A DNA stretch of 41,015 bases from an uncultured Alphaproteobacteria bacterium (lineage in GTDB: Bacteria; Pseudomonadota; Alphaproteobacteria; RF32; CAG-239), in contig CALXTN010000013.1 in the NCBI GenBank assembly GCA_944391405.1, forward strand, positions 1 through 41,015, given 5' to 3'. Below are positions 17,251-25,822 of the stretch, one piece after another (the stretch's first letter is position 1; each line of letters begins with the position of its first letter). A program made the position numbers and the translations under genes. The notes under the pieces were generated by a model, which did not search any database, was not told where the DNA came from, and saw only the letters and a program-made list of their open reading frames with translations.

Positions 17251-18132
17251 TTAAAAATCCAGCAAAAAATTCGCCAGCTGGGTAACGACCTTACTCAAAT
17301 CATAGCTAACACGTTGAAAATTATCATTTTTTTCCAATGTATTTTCATCTGCATAAATTACCCTGTTAATTTCGAGCTGAAGTGTATAGGATTGTTTACG
17401 AGGTTCGCAATAATTAAAGGTGATAAAGGCACCCGAATAAGGACGATTTTTAGAAACATAATATTCACGTTTAGCGAGTTCATTTTCAACATAGAAGCTA
17501 ATTTTATTAGGACAACTTTGTTCAAAAAGGTTACCCAAGCAATAATCAATACGAGGGCTTTCAGAAATAATTGAACAGATTTTAGAAGGCATAGAGTGAC
17601 AATCAAGCACCAAACAGAATCCAAATTTAGCAATAGTACGTTCAATAAGATTTTTCAACGTTTGGTGATAGACATCATAAACATTTTCAATACGTTTTTC
17701 CGCTTCTTTATAAGATATTTTCCCCGCATAAATAGGCTGACTATCGGCTGTAATTTTATGAATAATACCAAGTCCATAACGAGAGCGTTGTTGATTAAGT
17801 CCGATATCTTCACGAGGATAATCAAAAAACATATTTGGGTCAAGTTCAACTTTAGCCCGATTCACATCAATAAAAGCGCGATTAAGATTGAGCTTAACCG
17901 CGGTAATTTTAGCATCATCAATAGCGGGCTTCAACAAATCATAAACAAAAATATCTTCATTTTTGCGCAAAGTAAAGACATCAGGTTTAACCGCTTTTAA
18001 GAACTCTTCAGGGAATACCGTCCCGCAATGAGGAATAGAAAGAATCAGCGGATACTTAATCTCATCACCATTAAAGACATCTAACACTTTGATTTTATTA
18101 TAATCCACTCTAAAATCCAAATTATCGCTCAT
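17251..18132 (-). CDS. N-formylglutamate amidohydrolase-like protein
   Basis: A 293-residue protein of the N-formylglutamate amidohydrolase family (zinc-dependent, related to carboxypeptidases). The conserved SIPHCG motif lies near residue 34, followed by DVNR, DCHSMPS near 175, and LQLEINR near 258, which is the family's catalytic Glu region. In other bacteria the enzyme completes histidine degradation, but no hut genes are adjacent, so the substrate may differ. The ATG at 18132 has AGAG 5 nt upstream. No strong terminator follows, although an 8-bp hairpin (TGTCGGAA/TTCCGACA, about 17192-17220) lies downstream. Confidence 0.88.
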   Translation of the reverse strand: MSDNLDFRVDYNKIKVLDVFNGDEIKYPLILSIPHCGTVFPEEFLKAVKPDVFTLRKNEDIFVYDLLKPAIDDAKITAVKLNLNRAFIDVNRAKVELDPNMFFDYPREDIGLNQQRSRYGLGIIHKITADSQPIYAGKISYKEAEKRIENVYDVYHQTLKNLIERTIAKFGFCLVLDCHSMPSKICSIISESPRIDYCLGNLFEQSCPNKISFYVENELAKREYYVSKNRPYSGAFITFNYCEPRKQSYTLQLEINRVIYADENTLEKNDNFQRVSYDLSKVVTQLANFLLDF

Positions 18133-18237
18133 ATTATCTCTTTAAAAATCATTTATAGTTAAACTTATTATACGTGAAAAACTATACACATAAAAAGTTA
18201 ACTTTTCAATAATTTTTCATTCATAAGCAAAAAAGAC

Positions 18238-18265
18238 TTGCAAAGAGAAAAAAATATGCTAAAAG
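18238..18265 (+). promoter_or_regulatory. Predicted promoter of the tRNA-Val-like gene
   Basis: TTGCAA (18238-18243) is followed by GCTAAAAG (18258-18265), the same arrangement as the 4275 promoter. The tRNA begins about 30 nt after the -10. Confidence 0.6.
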
Positions 18266-18294
18266 CGATATGCTCTAGAGAGCTCTAAGAACTA

Positions 18295-18368
18295 GGACCG
18301 TTAGTTTAAAAGTAGAACGCATCCTTGACATGGATGTAGCAGAGGAGCGTTACCTCTACGGTCCACCA
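18295..18368 (+). tRNA. tRNA-Val(GAC)-like gene with aberrant D and T loops
   Basis: The 74 nt fold as a cloverleaf: acceptor GGACCGT/ACGGTCC with encoded ACCA; D stem GTTT/GAAC; anticodon stem CATCC/GGATG with loop TTGACAT (anticodon GAC at 18327-18329, Val); variable loop TAGC; T stem AGAGG/CCTCT. The T loop is AGCGTTA instead of the near-universal TTCRANN, and the D loop AAAAGTA has only one G where GG is expected. All stem lengths are right, so this may be a degenerate or altered tRNA. The T loop lies at the edge of an 88-bp repeat that recurs downstream, so it may have been changed by insertion or recombination. Confidence 0.7.
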
Positions 18369-18435
18369 CCTACTCCCAAGGGATATAGTAACTTAAATAA
18401 GACACCTATTCTGAGAGAGTATGTAGTAACGCTCC
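18348..18435 (+). repeat. 88-bp direct repeat, copy 1 (overlaps the tRNA 3' end)
   Basis: This segment starts inside the T loop, includes the tRNA 3' half and CCA, and continues 67 bp beyond. It recurs exactly at 18600-18687, 252 bp later. Together with two bases upstream, its ends form an inverted repeat (GAGCGTTAC at 18345-18353 and GTAACGCTC at 18426-18434). Confidence 0.85.
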
Positions 18436-18459
18436 GATGCGTAGCAGAGGGCTCGCAGA

Positions 18460-18488
18460 GTAAAAAACGTTTGGGGAACGTTTTTTAC
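18460..18488 (+). other. Perfect 12-bp hairpin between the two tRNA-end repeats
   Basis: GTAAAAAACGTT (18460-18471) and AACGTTTTTTAC (18477-18488) flank the loop TGGGG, and GCTC/GAGC can extend the stem. It could act as a terminator or belong to a structured RNA. A second inverted repeat (CAGATGT at 18501-18507 with ACATCTG at 18546-18552) follows. Confidence 0.6.
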
Positions 18489-18599
18489 CGAGAGCTATAG
18501 CAGATGTTAGCGAGCGACAAGCCGAAAGGCGTAGGAAGCGAACGTTACATCTGGCTTGACCGAAGCACAGTTAGGCATTTATGCCCTTACGAAGCAAGA

Positions 18600-18687
18600 C
18601 GTTACCTCTACGGTCCACCACCTACTCCCAAGGGATATAGTAACTTAAATAAGACACCTATTCTGAGAGAGTATGTAGTAACGCTCC
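18600..18687 (+). repeat. 88-bp direct repeat, copy 2 (detached tRNA 3' end)
   Basis: Identical to 18348-18435. It contains the T-stem 3' strand, acceptor 3' strand and CCA, but no matching 5' half precedes it, so it cannot form a tRNA. The open frame across it (18504-18692) is not a supported gene. Confidence 0.85.
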
Positions 18688-18864
18688 AATAACATTTTCT
18701 TCATCTGAAGAAGACATAGATAAAACTAAACAAAATATAGTAGGCAACACTATAAGAAAAAAATAAGTTGCCATTCAGAGGATTTTTTATCCCCCACAAT
18801 AAAAATCATAAAATAAGTACGAAAACACCGTTTCGCACGACAGCCTTTTTGGCGCCGCGAAACA

Positions 18865-18890
18865 AACAGCCATGGGGGGCTGTTTTTTTA
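18865..18890 (+). terminator. Terminator downstream of the tRNA/repeat region
   Basis: AACAGCC (18865-18871) pairs with GGCTGTT (18878-18884), followed by a T-run. It would end transcripts from the tRNA promoter. The rest of 18688-18989 holds small hairpins (TTCTTC/GAAGAA near 18701; GGCAAC/GTTGCC near 18742-18771) and no gene. Confidence 0.75.
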
Positions 18891-18989
18891 TATTTAAATC
18901 TTAAAACATTCAATAAAACAAACAAATCCACAAAAAAGAGAGCCTTTAACTCCTCTTCCACAAAACAAAAAATATAATAGGATTTTTTT

Positions 18990-19463
18990 TTACACAATTG
19001 CATGCTGGCGAATATATTCTGCCACATCCTGAGCCGCACGTCCGGCATCATTAAAATCAATTTTAAGCCCGTTTAATTCACATGCGCCATGACAAATATC
19101 ATATTTGCAATAAGGGGTAACGAAATATCTCCCATAAACAGAAGAATCATCAATATGAAACAAGATATTTTGTTCTGCACAATATTTAGCTTTAGCCTCA
19201 TTCCAAAGTTTTGTATCGACCTTAAAACTACCATCATCAAAAAACTCAACTTTTCCTTGTTTTTCATAAAAATCCAAAATAGCCCAAACCTCATCATATT
19301 CAACTTTATGTTCACTGAGAAAATGAACTATATCACGCTTTGGCCCACCGCTGATAATATAGACAGCCACCCCTTTTTTACGAATTTCATGACAAAATTT
19401 AGCAAACAAATCCGGTGCAGCGGAAATCACCCCATGAAAATCAATTCCTATCTTATCAACCAT
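18990..19463 (-). CDS. HAD-like hydrolase with altered motif I
   Basis: A 157-residue HAD-fold protein. Motif I is GIDFHGVIS, with nucleophile candidate D8, but the second Asp of the usual DxD is His10. Motif II is YIISGGP, and motif IV resembles HIDDSS. The change at position +2 removes the normal acid/base residue, so it may be a weak or different phosphatase, or inactive. The ATG at 19463 has GGAGG 5 nt upstream, excluding the longer frame from 19502. It begins about 40 nt after the stop of the YhdP-like gene and is probably co-transcribed with it. Confidence 0.75.
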   Translation of the reverse strand: MVDKIGIDFHGVISAAPDLFAKFCHEIRKKGVAVYIISGGPKRDIVHFLSEHKVEYDEVWAILDFYEKQGKVEFFDDGSFKVDTKLWNEAKAKYCAEQNILFHIDDSSVYGRYFVTPYCKYDICHGACELNGLKIDFNDAGRAAQDVAEYIRQHAIV

Positions 19464-19505
19464 ACCCACCTCCTTAAAATCACATAAACGCCTATTTACC
19501 AACCA

Positions 19506-22500
19506 TTAATCCGAAGAAAACAATTCTTTGAGTGAATTTGGAGCCAATGTCGACAATGGATTTATAGAAATTTTCGGCTCTGTCATATCTCCAGATACAC
19601 TATAATTCGTCGCAAAAACCGTACCGTCTTTACCAGCCAATACCTTTCCAACCAGTGGAATATTCCCGATAAATGTATTTAAGCCATATGCCGGAATAAT
19701 CATCCCCTTAGCATCCAAACCATCATCAGCCAAATTATAACTACCACTAACCGTCACACCAACCACCGAGCCAAACATACGAGCATCAGTTGTCTCCAAA
19801 TTTTTAGTAGAAAACGTATAAGTAAATGGCGCATTAAGATGTGTAAAAGTCAAGCCTTCCCCACGTAGCATATCCACAATACCCGTAAGCGATGCCAAGC
19901 TCAAAATTTTAGCAAAAACTGGCGTATTAACCAAGGCAAAATCTCTCATCTTAGCATGCCCTTTGAAGTTTTTATATTTATCGCGTTTCGCTTCAATTTG
20001 CAAATTACCGCCCTTCATATTTTCATATAAACGTAAAACTTTAAGCGTACTTCCGGCGTTATTAGAATCAACCGTCAGCATATATTCATCGCCTCTTGGT
20101 TCAAAATCAAGTTTCATTTTCACATCACGGCTGTTACCATAGTTTCCAACCATATTGATTCTATGAACACCAATCCCATTGCGAAGCTCTGCCTTGCCTG
20201 CAAAATTAGTAACGGGCACATTATCATTAGTCCAAAGCTTATTCACCCCAATAACAATATCCGTATCCATAACATCTTCCAGAGGATCTTTTAAGCTTTT
20301 AACTTTTTGTTTTTTCTCTTCAGCTCTATCCTTCTTACGCTTATCAAAAAAGTCCGTCAAATCATAAGCATCACCGGAAACTGTAACTTTAAGAGCGAGT
20401 TTAGGCTGATAATTAAAGTCCACCCTTGCTTTAGCAAAAGTTTTCGGAGCTTTAATCTCATTAACATCAACTGTTTTCAACCGTCCCTCATTATCAGCCG
20501 ACATACTTCCCTTAGCCGAAAAGAGAGCTTTAACAAGTTGAAACTGTGTAACTTTTTCTAATTTTCCATCATTAATTAAAATCGTAGCCTTCGCTCGGCA
20601 CGGCAATCCTTTTTCTTTCACAAACCCCAAAAAAGCATAGTCTATAGCCGTATCCTTAAGCGAACCGTCAATTGTAAGCTCAATCCGTCCGTCATTTAAG
20701 AAAGTCACAATTGCCTTAACATCAGAACTTCCTGTAAAATAAGGAGCCTCCAAAATCTCACTATGAATACCAAGCGTTTTCAACACATTATCATCAATTT
20801 TAACATCGGCAATAATACGGCTCTTGTGCTTTTTCTCGCTAAAGTTTTCATTAAGCGCCAGATTAAGCGGAATACCCTGATATTTAGCCACACCGGAAAG
20901 AGTAAAGCCTTTTTCAGTAACATGCAATTGAAGAGCATCCGCCACAAACGTTTTTCCCTCATCCAACCCCAAATATTCAACCTGTTTCAAATTCCCATTA
21001 ACTTCAACTTTAATCTCTTCAGGTTTCAAGTTAGTTTTAAGCTCAAAATCAAGTTTCAAATCAATATCAACATCACCGGCCACCAATTCGGGATTAACCC
21101 CCATTTCCTTCGTAAACCCGAGCGGTTCATTATCAATTAATTTAAGCGCGTCGGTAATAGTAGAATTTCCGGTCAAATCAATTTTGATAAAGTTATCATA
21201 TTTATCCAAATCATACAATAACACATGACCACCGGTCAAAATCACGCCATCGGAAACTCCTTTATCAACTTTAATATCAATTTTATCATGTTCAAAGAAA
21301 GCCGTTCCATACACATTACGCACCACCGGCATACCTTCAAGATAATGAAGATTAGCGTCGGCAAATTCGGCTTTACCGGAAAGTTTGAGCAAACCGAATT
21401 TTTTCGTATTTTTATCCCACCCGAAATCAAAAACAAAATCACCATTGGAAATAGAACCGCCATAAAGACTTTCCTTACACCAAGCCCAAGCCTTTTCACC
21501 CAAATAGCGAGGCCATAAGAGAGAAAGTTCGTCCATTTGGAACGCTCCAACCTTTGCCCCAAAAGTAACTTTGAAGTTCTCTAAATTCCCTTTAAAGAAA
21601 TAATCTTTAAAGCCGGAAGCCGACAAGCTGAGTTCAGCCGTTTTCCCGTCAAAATCAAATGCGGCGTTTTCAATTTTAACCTTGTCCAAGCCACCGTGCA
21701 AACGTCCCTCAAGATTAAACGAAGACACGTTGTAGTCAAAATCTTCACTATCGCCAAACCCGATTTTACCACGTCCTCCTTCAATCGCAAAGCTGACATT
21801 TTTAATATTATTTCCGAGATTATCGGCAAAATGCTCTTTATCTTTAAGCACATTTCCAAAATCAATCACTGCGGAAAACTTGCCGTTAACCGGAATATCC
21901 ACCGCGCGAATATCACCTTTTTCCGGCACCAGAATATCGTACAAATCATTAATAACGAGGTCAGAAAAATTAAGTGTGTACTGCACTTCATCGTTAAGTA
22001 AGCGATATTTAAGCGCCATATCGAGCGCCGAAGTTCTATCTTCAAACTTAACCGCGCTATCGGTTTTAATCAAGATATCGGCAACCCCACGCTCAAACGA
22101 AAAATCCATATCTGTAAATGTAAACATCTGGCCAGTATCAGCCTCAGTCATATTAAGAGTAGCATCCGTAACATTAATGGTATTAATAAAACTCTCCAAA
22201 TAGAGATGTTCAGGAGAATTAAAACGCTCCATAAAATCTTCAAACTGTTCAAAATAAAACTCTAATTTTTTAATCTGATGTGCGGCACGTCTTTTTTCAC
22301 GTTCTTCTTGTGGAAGAGCTGCAATTTTCTCGCGAAACTTTTGAATTTTCTCCTTTTTATCAGCATCTTGAATTTGTGCGATTTTACGTTCTATTTTCTC
22401 TTCATTTTTAAGTCCATAAGAAGCAATAATCTGCACCGATGGTCCCTCAATGGTAATAGAGCTCGGCGCAAGCATGCCTTTAAGGAGAGCCCTAGCGGAA

Positions 22501-22808
22501 AAAGAAAGAGAGAGCCTCGGCGCCTGCACCAAATATTCGCCTTCTTTATCTTTAAATTCCACATCTTTAGCAATAATTTTGACCGGTTGCACCGAATGAA
22601 CGAGTTCCAAATTAACCCCGCCCACCTGCAAATCATAATCAGCGGTTTCATTTGTAAGTGCTTGGATAATATAGGGGCGCAAGAAATTAACTTTAATTGG
22701 CCCTTTCCCCAAATGCCATAACAAAACGAGCAACGCAATCAAAGATAAAGCGCTGGCGTAATCCCAAAACAGAGAAAGAAAACGTAATTTTTTGCTTTTT
22801 GTGCTCAA
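19506..22808 (-). CDS. YhdP/AsmA-family envelope protein
   Basis: An approximately 1100-residue protein with one N-terminal membrane helix (about residues 13-31) followed by a very long beta-rich periplasmic region. The pattern fits the AsmA-like YhdP/TamB group (DUF3971 and AsmA-like C-terminal regions), which are thought to form bridge-like lipid conduits between inner and outer membrane. C-terminal segments such as FAKILSLASLTGIVDMLRG and GLNTFIGNIPLVGKVLAGKDG are typical of that family. No ATG suits the start: TTG at 22808 has GAGGGA 6 nt upstream and is preferred over TTG at 22856. A charged coiled segment lies near residues 130-190. Confidence 0.85.
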   Translation of the reverse strand: MSTKSKKLRFLSLFWDYASALSLIALLVLLWHLGKGPIKVNFLRPYIIQALTNETADYDLQVGGVNLELVHSVQPVKIIAKDVEFKDKEGEYLVQAPRLSLSFSARALLKGMLAPSSITIEGPSVQIIASYGLKNEEKIERKIAQIQDADKKEKIQKFREKIAALPQEEREKRRAAHQIKKLEFYFEQFEDFMERFNSPEHLYLESFINTINVTDATLNMTEADTGQMFTFTDMDFSFERGVADILIKTDSAVKFEDRTSALDMALKYRLLNDEVQYTLNFSDLVINDLYDILVPEKGDIRAVDIPVNGKFSAVIDFGNVLKDKEHFADNLGNNIKNVSFAIEGGRGKIGFGDSEDFDYNVSSFNLEGRLHGGLDKVKIENAAFDFDGKTAELSLSASGFKDYFFKGNLENFKVTFGAKVGAFQMDELSLLWPRYLGEKAWAWCKESLYGGSISNGDFVFDFGWDKNTKKFGLLKLSGKAEFADANLHYLEGMPVVRNVYGTAFFEHDKIDIKVDKGVSDGVILTGGHVLLYDLDKYDNFIKIDLTGNSTITDALKLIDNEPLGFTKEMGVNPELVAGDVDIDLKLDFELKTNLKPEEIKVEVNGNLKQVEYLGLDEGKTFVADALQLHVTEKGFTLSGVAKYQGIPLNLALNENFSEKKHKSRIIADVKIDDNVLKTLGIHSEILEAPYFTGSSDVKAIVTFLNDGRIELTIDGSLKDTAIDYAFLGFVKEKGLPCRAKATILINDGKLEKVTQFQLVKALFSAKGSMSADNEGRLKTVDVNEIKAPKTFAKARVDFNYQPKLALKVTVSGDAYDLTDFFDKRKKDRAEEKKQKVKSLKDPLEDVMDTDIVIGVNKLWTNDNVPVTNFAGKAELRNGIGVHRINMVGNYGNSRDVKMKLDFEPRGDEYMLTVDSNNAGSTLKVLRLYENMKGGNLQIEAKRDKYKNFKGHAKMRDFALVNTPVFAKILSLASLTGIVDMLRGEGLTFTHLNAPFTYTFSTKNLETTDARMFGSVVGVTVSGSYNLADDGLDAKGMIIPAYGLNTFIGNIPLVGKVLAGKDGTVFATNYSVSGDMTEPKISINPLSTLAPNSLKELFSSD

Positions 22809-22956
22809 AACAATTCCCTCAAACAATCTAATCAAGGCTTTAGCACAGCAATCCAATAAAGTAAATAAGTTTTTGCACTATTCCACCCTAAAAAGCGCAA
22901 TTTTTTATCATTTGTATCAAATAGAAATTCCCCTCCCTCCCCATAAAATTAAGCAC

Positions 22957-22990
22957 AAAAAAGGCTCTCTCACAAAGAGAAAGCCTTTTT
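22957..22990 (-). terminator. Terminator after repeat-protein gene 1
   Basis: AGGCTTTCTCT and AGAGAGCCTT form the stem around TTGTG on the minus strand, followed by six T. It is one of four near-identical copies in the array, lies about 110 nt past the gene end, and also precedes the YhdP-like gene. Confidence 0.9.
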
Positions 22991-23097
22991 AATCAAATCA
23001 ACGGACCAAGAAACAATTTAATTGAAGAAGAAATACAACCTGTACATCCACAATTCCCCTTATGAATTAAGCTATGTCATATTTTTACCGACATAAT

Positions 23098-24333
23098 TTA
23101 ACGACATAATTTAACGACATAATTACTGTATTTTTTATCAATCAAATTTTTCGCTTCATTACAAAGCCAACGCTTATTCTTAACATACGCTTTAATGACC
23201 TCATCGCTGCATGTCTCAATCATCAAACACTGAGCCTCATCATCAAGCGAATACTTTTTTAAATACGCTTTAATGACATCATCACTACGCTTTTCAATCA
23301 TCAACTTTTGCACTTTTTTACAAAGCGTATGCTTTTCAAAATACGCTTTAATAACATCATCACTGCATTTTTCAACCATCAACTGTTCTGCGTCAGAATG
23401 AATCAAATACTTATGAAAATACGCTTTAATAATATCATCACTGCATTTCTCAACCATCAAGCACTGAGCATCACCACCAAGCGAACGCTTTTCAATATAC
23501 ACTTTAACAATATCATCGCCACATTTTTCAACCATCAAACACTCAGCAGTGTTAGAAAAATCATACCTTCCGACATACATTTTAATGATATCTTCATTAC
23601 ATACATGAATTATCAACATCTCAGCTGCAAGGTAAAGTTGATATTGACTAATATACGCCTTAATAACATCATTACTGCACTTCTCTATCATTAACAATTC
23701 TGCGTCATAACAAAGCTCATATTTATCAATATACGCCTTAATAATATCGTCGCTGCGCGTTTCAAGCATAATAAGCTGAGCCTCTTTACAAAGCTCATAT
23801 TTTTCAAAATACGCTTTGAGAATATCATCACTCCATGTCCCCATTTGAGAGACTAACTCACTTGGAGAGAGCTCTATTATAGGCTCAAATGAAGTCGTTG
23901 AACTGCTTTGATTAGAACCATCATGATAAGACTTTTTATCTGCTCTTTTCGCATGAATTGTTTGGAATAATTCCGGATCAAGCACCAATTTTTCAACCTC
24001 AAATTTCTGTTTAACCACCATCGTAAATGGAAATTTATTAGTAACAGAAACAGGAGTAGAACCGCAAGTTCCATTAGCATAAACATAAAACGGGAAACCG
24101 ATATTATCGCCAATTTGCGAAAGATGAGCTAACACATCTTCCTCATTTTCTGCAGAACAATTTAAAAACTCCGATTTAAGCTCTTTAACCGGAAATTTCT
24201 TTTTAACCATGATTGCGGCATTCATCTTGCCCGAAACAATAGATTTACCACACGTCCCATCGGAATAGATATAGAATGGATAACCAAGTTTCGCCCCTAC
24301 GTCGTTGACTTGTTTTAAAATAGTATTTTTCAT
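23098..24333 (-). CDS. 26-residue-repeat protein 1, unknown family
   Basis: A 411-residue protein with two parts. Residues 1-110 contain two copies of a module of about 60 residues, each with G-[YF]-PFY-[IV]-Y-x-[DN]-GTCG (GTCG at 26-29 and 88-91). A short Ser/Thr-rich linker follows. From about residue 155 there are ten tandem repeats of about 26 residues with consensus like LMIEKCSDDVIKAYFEKYSL, suggesting a two-helix alpha-solenoid. There is no signal peptide or membrane segment. I do not recognise the family. The start is ATG at 24333; the frame extends upstream to 24360, but that part is the 5' leader shared with paralogues. A 13-bp tandem repeat spans the stop codon. Confidence 0.8.
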   Translation of the reverse strand: MKNTILKQVNDVGAKLGYPFYIYSDGTCGKSIVSGKMNAAIMVKKKFPVKELKSEFLNCSAENEEDVLAHLSQIGDNIGFPFYVYANGTCGSTPVSVTNKFPFTMVVKQKFEVEKLVLDPELFQTIHAKRADKKSYHDGSNQSSSTTSFEPIIELSPSELVSQMGTWSDDILKAYFEKYELCKEAQLIMLETRSDDIIKAYIDKYELCYDAELLMIEKCSNDVIKAYISQYQLYLAAEMLIIHVCNEDIIKMYVGRYDFSNTAECLMVEKCGDDIVKVYIEKRSLGGDAQCLMVEKCSDDIIKAYFHKYLIHSDAEQLMVEKCSDDVIKAYFEKHTLCKKVQKLMIEKRSDDVIKAYLKKYSLDDEAQCLMIETCSDEVIKAYVKNKRWLCNEAKNLIDKKYSNYVVKLCR

Positions 24334-24488
24334 CTCACATAAGAATTTTAAGTTATACAATAATTTTATTTTGCCAAAACTCTAAAACGCAATTCACTTT
24401 TTGTCAACAAAAAATATCAGAAAAACTTCCCCTTCCGCCCCATAAAATTAAGCACAAAAAAGGCTCTCTCACAAAGAGAAAGCCTTTT
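24062..24488. repeat. 427-bp near-identical cassette, copy 1
   Basis: This block covers the upstream terminator, promoter, leader and first 90 codons of gene 1. It matches 25551-25977 at an offset of 1489 bp; I saw one substitution. Confidence 0.9.
24379..24407 (-). promoter_or_regulatory. Promoter of repeat-protein gene 1
   Basis: TTGACA (24402-24407) and TAGAGT (24379-24384) are 17 bp apart. The -10 ends 46 nt before the ATG. Confidence 0.6.
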
Positions 24489-24490
24489 TT
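24456..24490 (-). terminator. Terminator after repeat-protein gene 2
   Basis: Same stem as the other array terminators, 30 nt after the gene 2 stop and directly upstream of the gene 1 promoter. Confidence 0.9.
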
Positions 24491-24520
24491 TAATCAAGTC
24501 AACCAACGGAAAAAAACGTT

Positions 24521-25822
24521 TTAAACACGCCAGAACCAGAAGAAGCCGTATCTTTTGCGCATTGCGCCCCAAGTTGAAACCGATATAGAATATTTTTGTC
24601 GATATGTCTTCACCATATCATCACTGCATTTCTTAACCATCGCCCTCTGTGCCATATTGCAAAGTTGATATTTCTCAATATACGTCATAACAACATCATC
24701 ACTACATTTTTCAATCATCCTCTCCTGCGCCTCATCGCAAAGCGAATACTTTCCAATATACGCTTTAATGATATCATCACGATACTTTTCAATCATCAAG
24801 CATTGCGCATCATCAAAAAGCTCATATTTTCCAATATACGCTTTAATGATATCATCACTACATTTCTCAAGCACCAATTTTTCCGCTGCTTCAGTAAGGC
24901 AACTCGTTTTAATATACGCTTTAATGACATCATCACTGCATTTCTCAATCATCAACTGTTCTGTAGTTTCAGTAAACTTATATTTTCCAACATACGCTTT
25001 ATTGACATCATCGCTACGTATCTCAAACATCAACTTTTCAGTTTCAGGCCAAAGCGAATGCTTTTCAAAATACGCTTTAATGACATCATCACTGCATTTC
25101 TCAATCATCAACTTTTCAGAAGCTCTAAAAAGTGAATGCTTTTTAAAATACGCTTTAATGACATCATCACTGCATTTCTCAATCATCAACTGTTCTGCAG
25201 TTTCAGAAAGCTCATAGTTTCCATCGCAATGCATTTCAAACATTAACTTTTGCACTTCTTGATAAAGCCAATACTTTTCAAAATACACTTTAATGACATC
25301 ATCACTCCAAGTACCCATTTGAGAAACCAACTCTCTTGGAGAGAGTTTTTTTGTTGGCACAGATGATGCCGAAATTTTAGCACTGACGGTTATACCACAA
25401 GATGATGTCGTTGAACTGCTTTGATAAGGCTTTTCTTTTGCCTGAATTGTTTGGAGTAATTCCGGATCAAGCACCAACTGTTCAATCTGAAACGGCTCCT
25501 TAATAAACATCACAAAAGGAAGATTGTCAGTTTGAGATCTGGCAGTTGTTCCGCAAGTTCCATTTGCATAAACATAAAACGGGAAACCGATATTATCGCC
25601 AATTTGCGAAAGATGAGCTAACACATCTTCCTCATTTTCTGCAGAACAATTTAAAAACTCCGATTTAAGCTCTTTAACCGGAAATTTCTTTTTAACCATG
25701 ATTGCGGCATTCATCTTGCCCGAAACAATAGATTTACCACACGTCCCATCGGAATAGATATAGAATGGATAACCAAGTTTCGCCCCTACGTCGTTGACTT
25801 GTTTTAAAATAGTATTTTTCAT
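24521..25822 (-). CDS. 26-residue-repeat protein 2, unknown family
   Basis: A 433-residue paralogue of gene 1. The first 90 residues are identical in sequence to gene 1 up to the second GTCG, after which linker and repeats diverge. Ten repeats of about 26 residues follow, with one clearly shortened (the CDGNYELSE unit lacks the DVIKAY helix). The protein ends in an aromatic tail, FFWFWRV. The start is ATG at 25822. It has its own promoter and terminator. A recent duplication or gene conversion with gene 1 explains the identical 5' cassette; the repeats themselves have diversified. Confidence 0.8.
   Translation of the reverse strand: MKNTILKQVNDVGAKLGYPFYIYSDGTCGKSIVSGKMNAAIMVKKKFPVKELKSEFLNCSAENEEDVLAHLSQIGDNIGFPFYVYANGTCGTTARSQTDNLPFVMFIKEPFQIEQLVLDPELLQTIQAKEKPYQSSSTTSSCGITVSAKISASSVPTKKLSPRELVSQMGTWSDDVIKVYFEKYWLYQEVQKLMFEMHCDGNYELSETAEQLMIEKCSDDVIKAYFKKHSLFRASEKLMIEKCSDDVIKAYFEKHSLWPETEKLMFEIRSDDVNKAYVGKYKFTETTEQLMIEKCSDDVIKAYIKTSCLTEAAEKLVLEKCSDDIIKAYIGKYELFDDAQCLMIEKYRDDIIKAYIGKYSLCDEAQERMIEKCSDDVVMTYIEKYQLCNMAQRAMVKKCSDDMVKTYRQKYSISVSTWGAMRKRYGFFWFWRV

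Noticed and set aside
18295..18687. tmRNA (ssrA), because the stretch is about 390 nt and starts with a tRNA-like half
   Set aside because: The cloverleaf is complete on its own with a Val anticodon, and no tag reading frame ending in an Ala-rich peptide is present.
18504..18692. 62-residue plus-strand open frame over the tRNA-end repeat
   Set aside because: It runs through a duplicated tRNA 3' half and hairpins, has no ribosome site, and its sequence is explained by the non-coding repeat.
24334..24360. N-terminal extension MYNLKFLCE of array gene 1, with similar in-frame extensions of its paralogues
   Set aside because: The conserved NLKFLC-like translation comes from a shared AU-rich leader; promoter spacing favours the downstream ATG.
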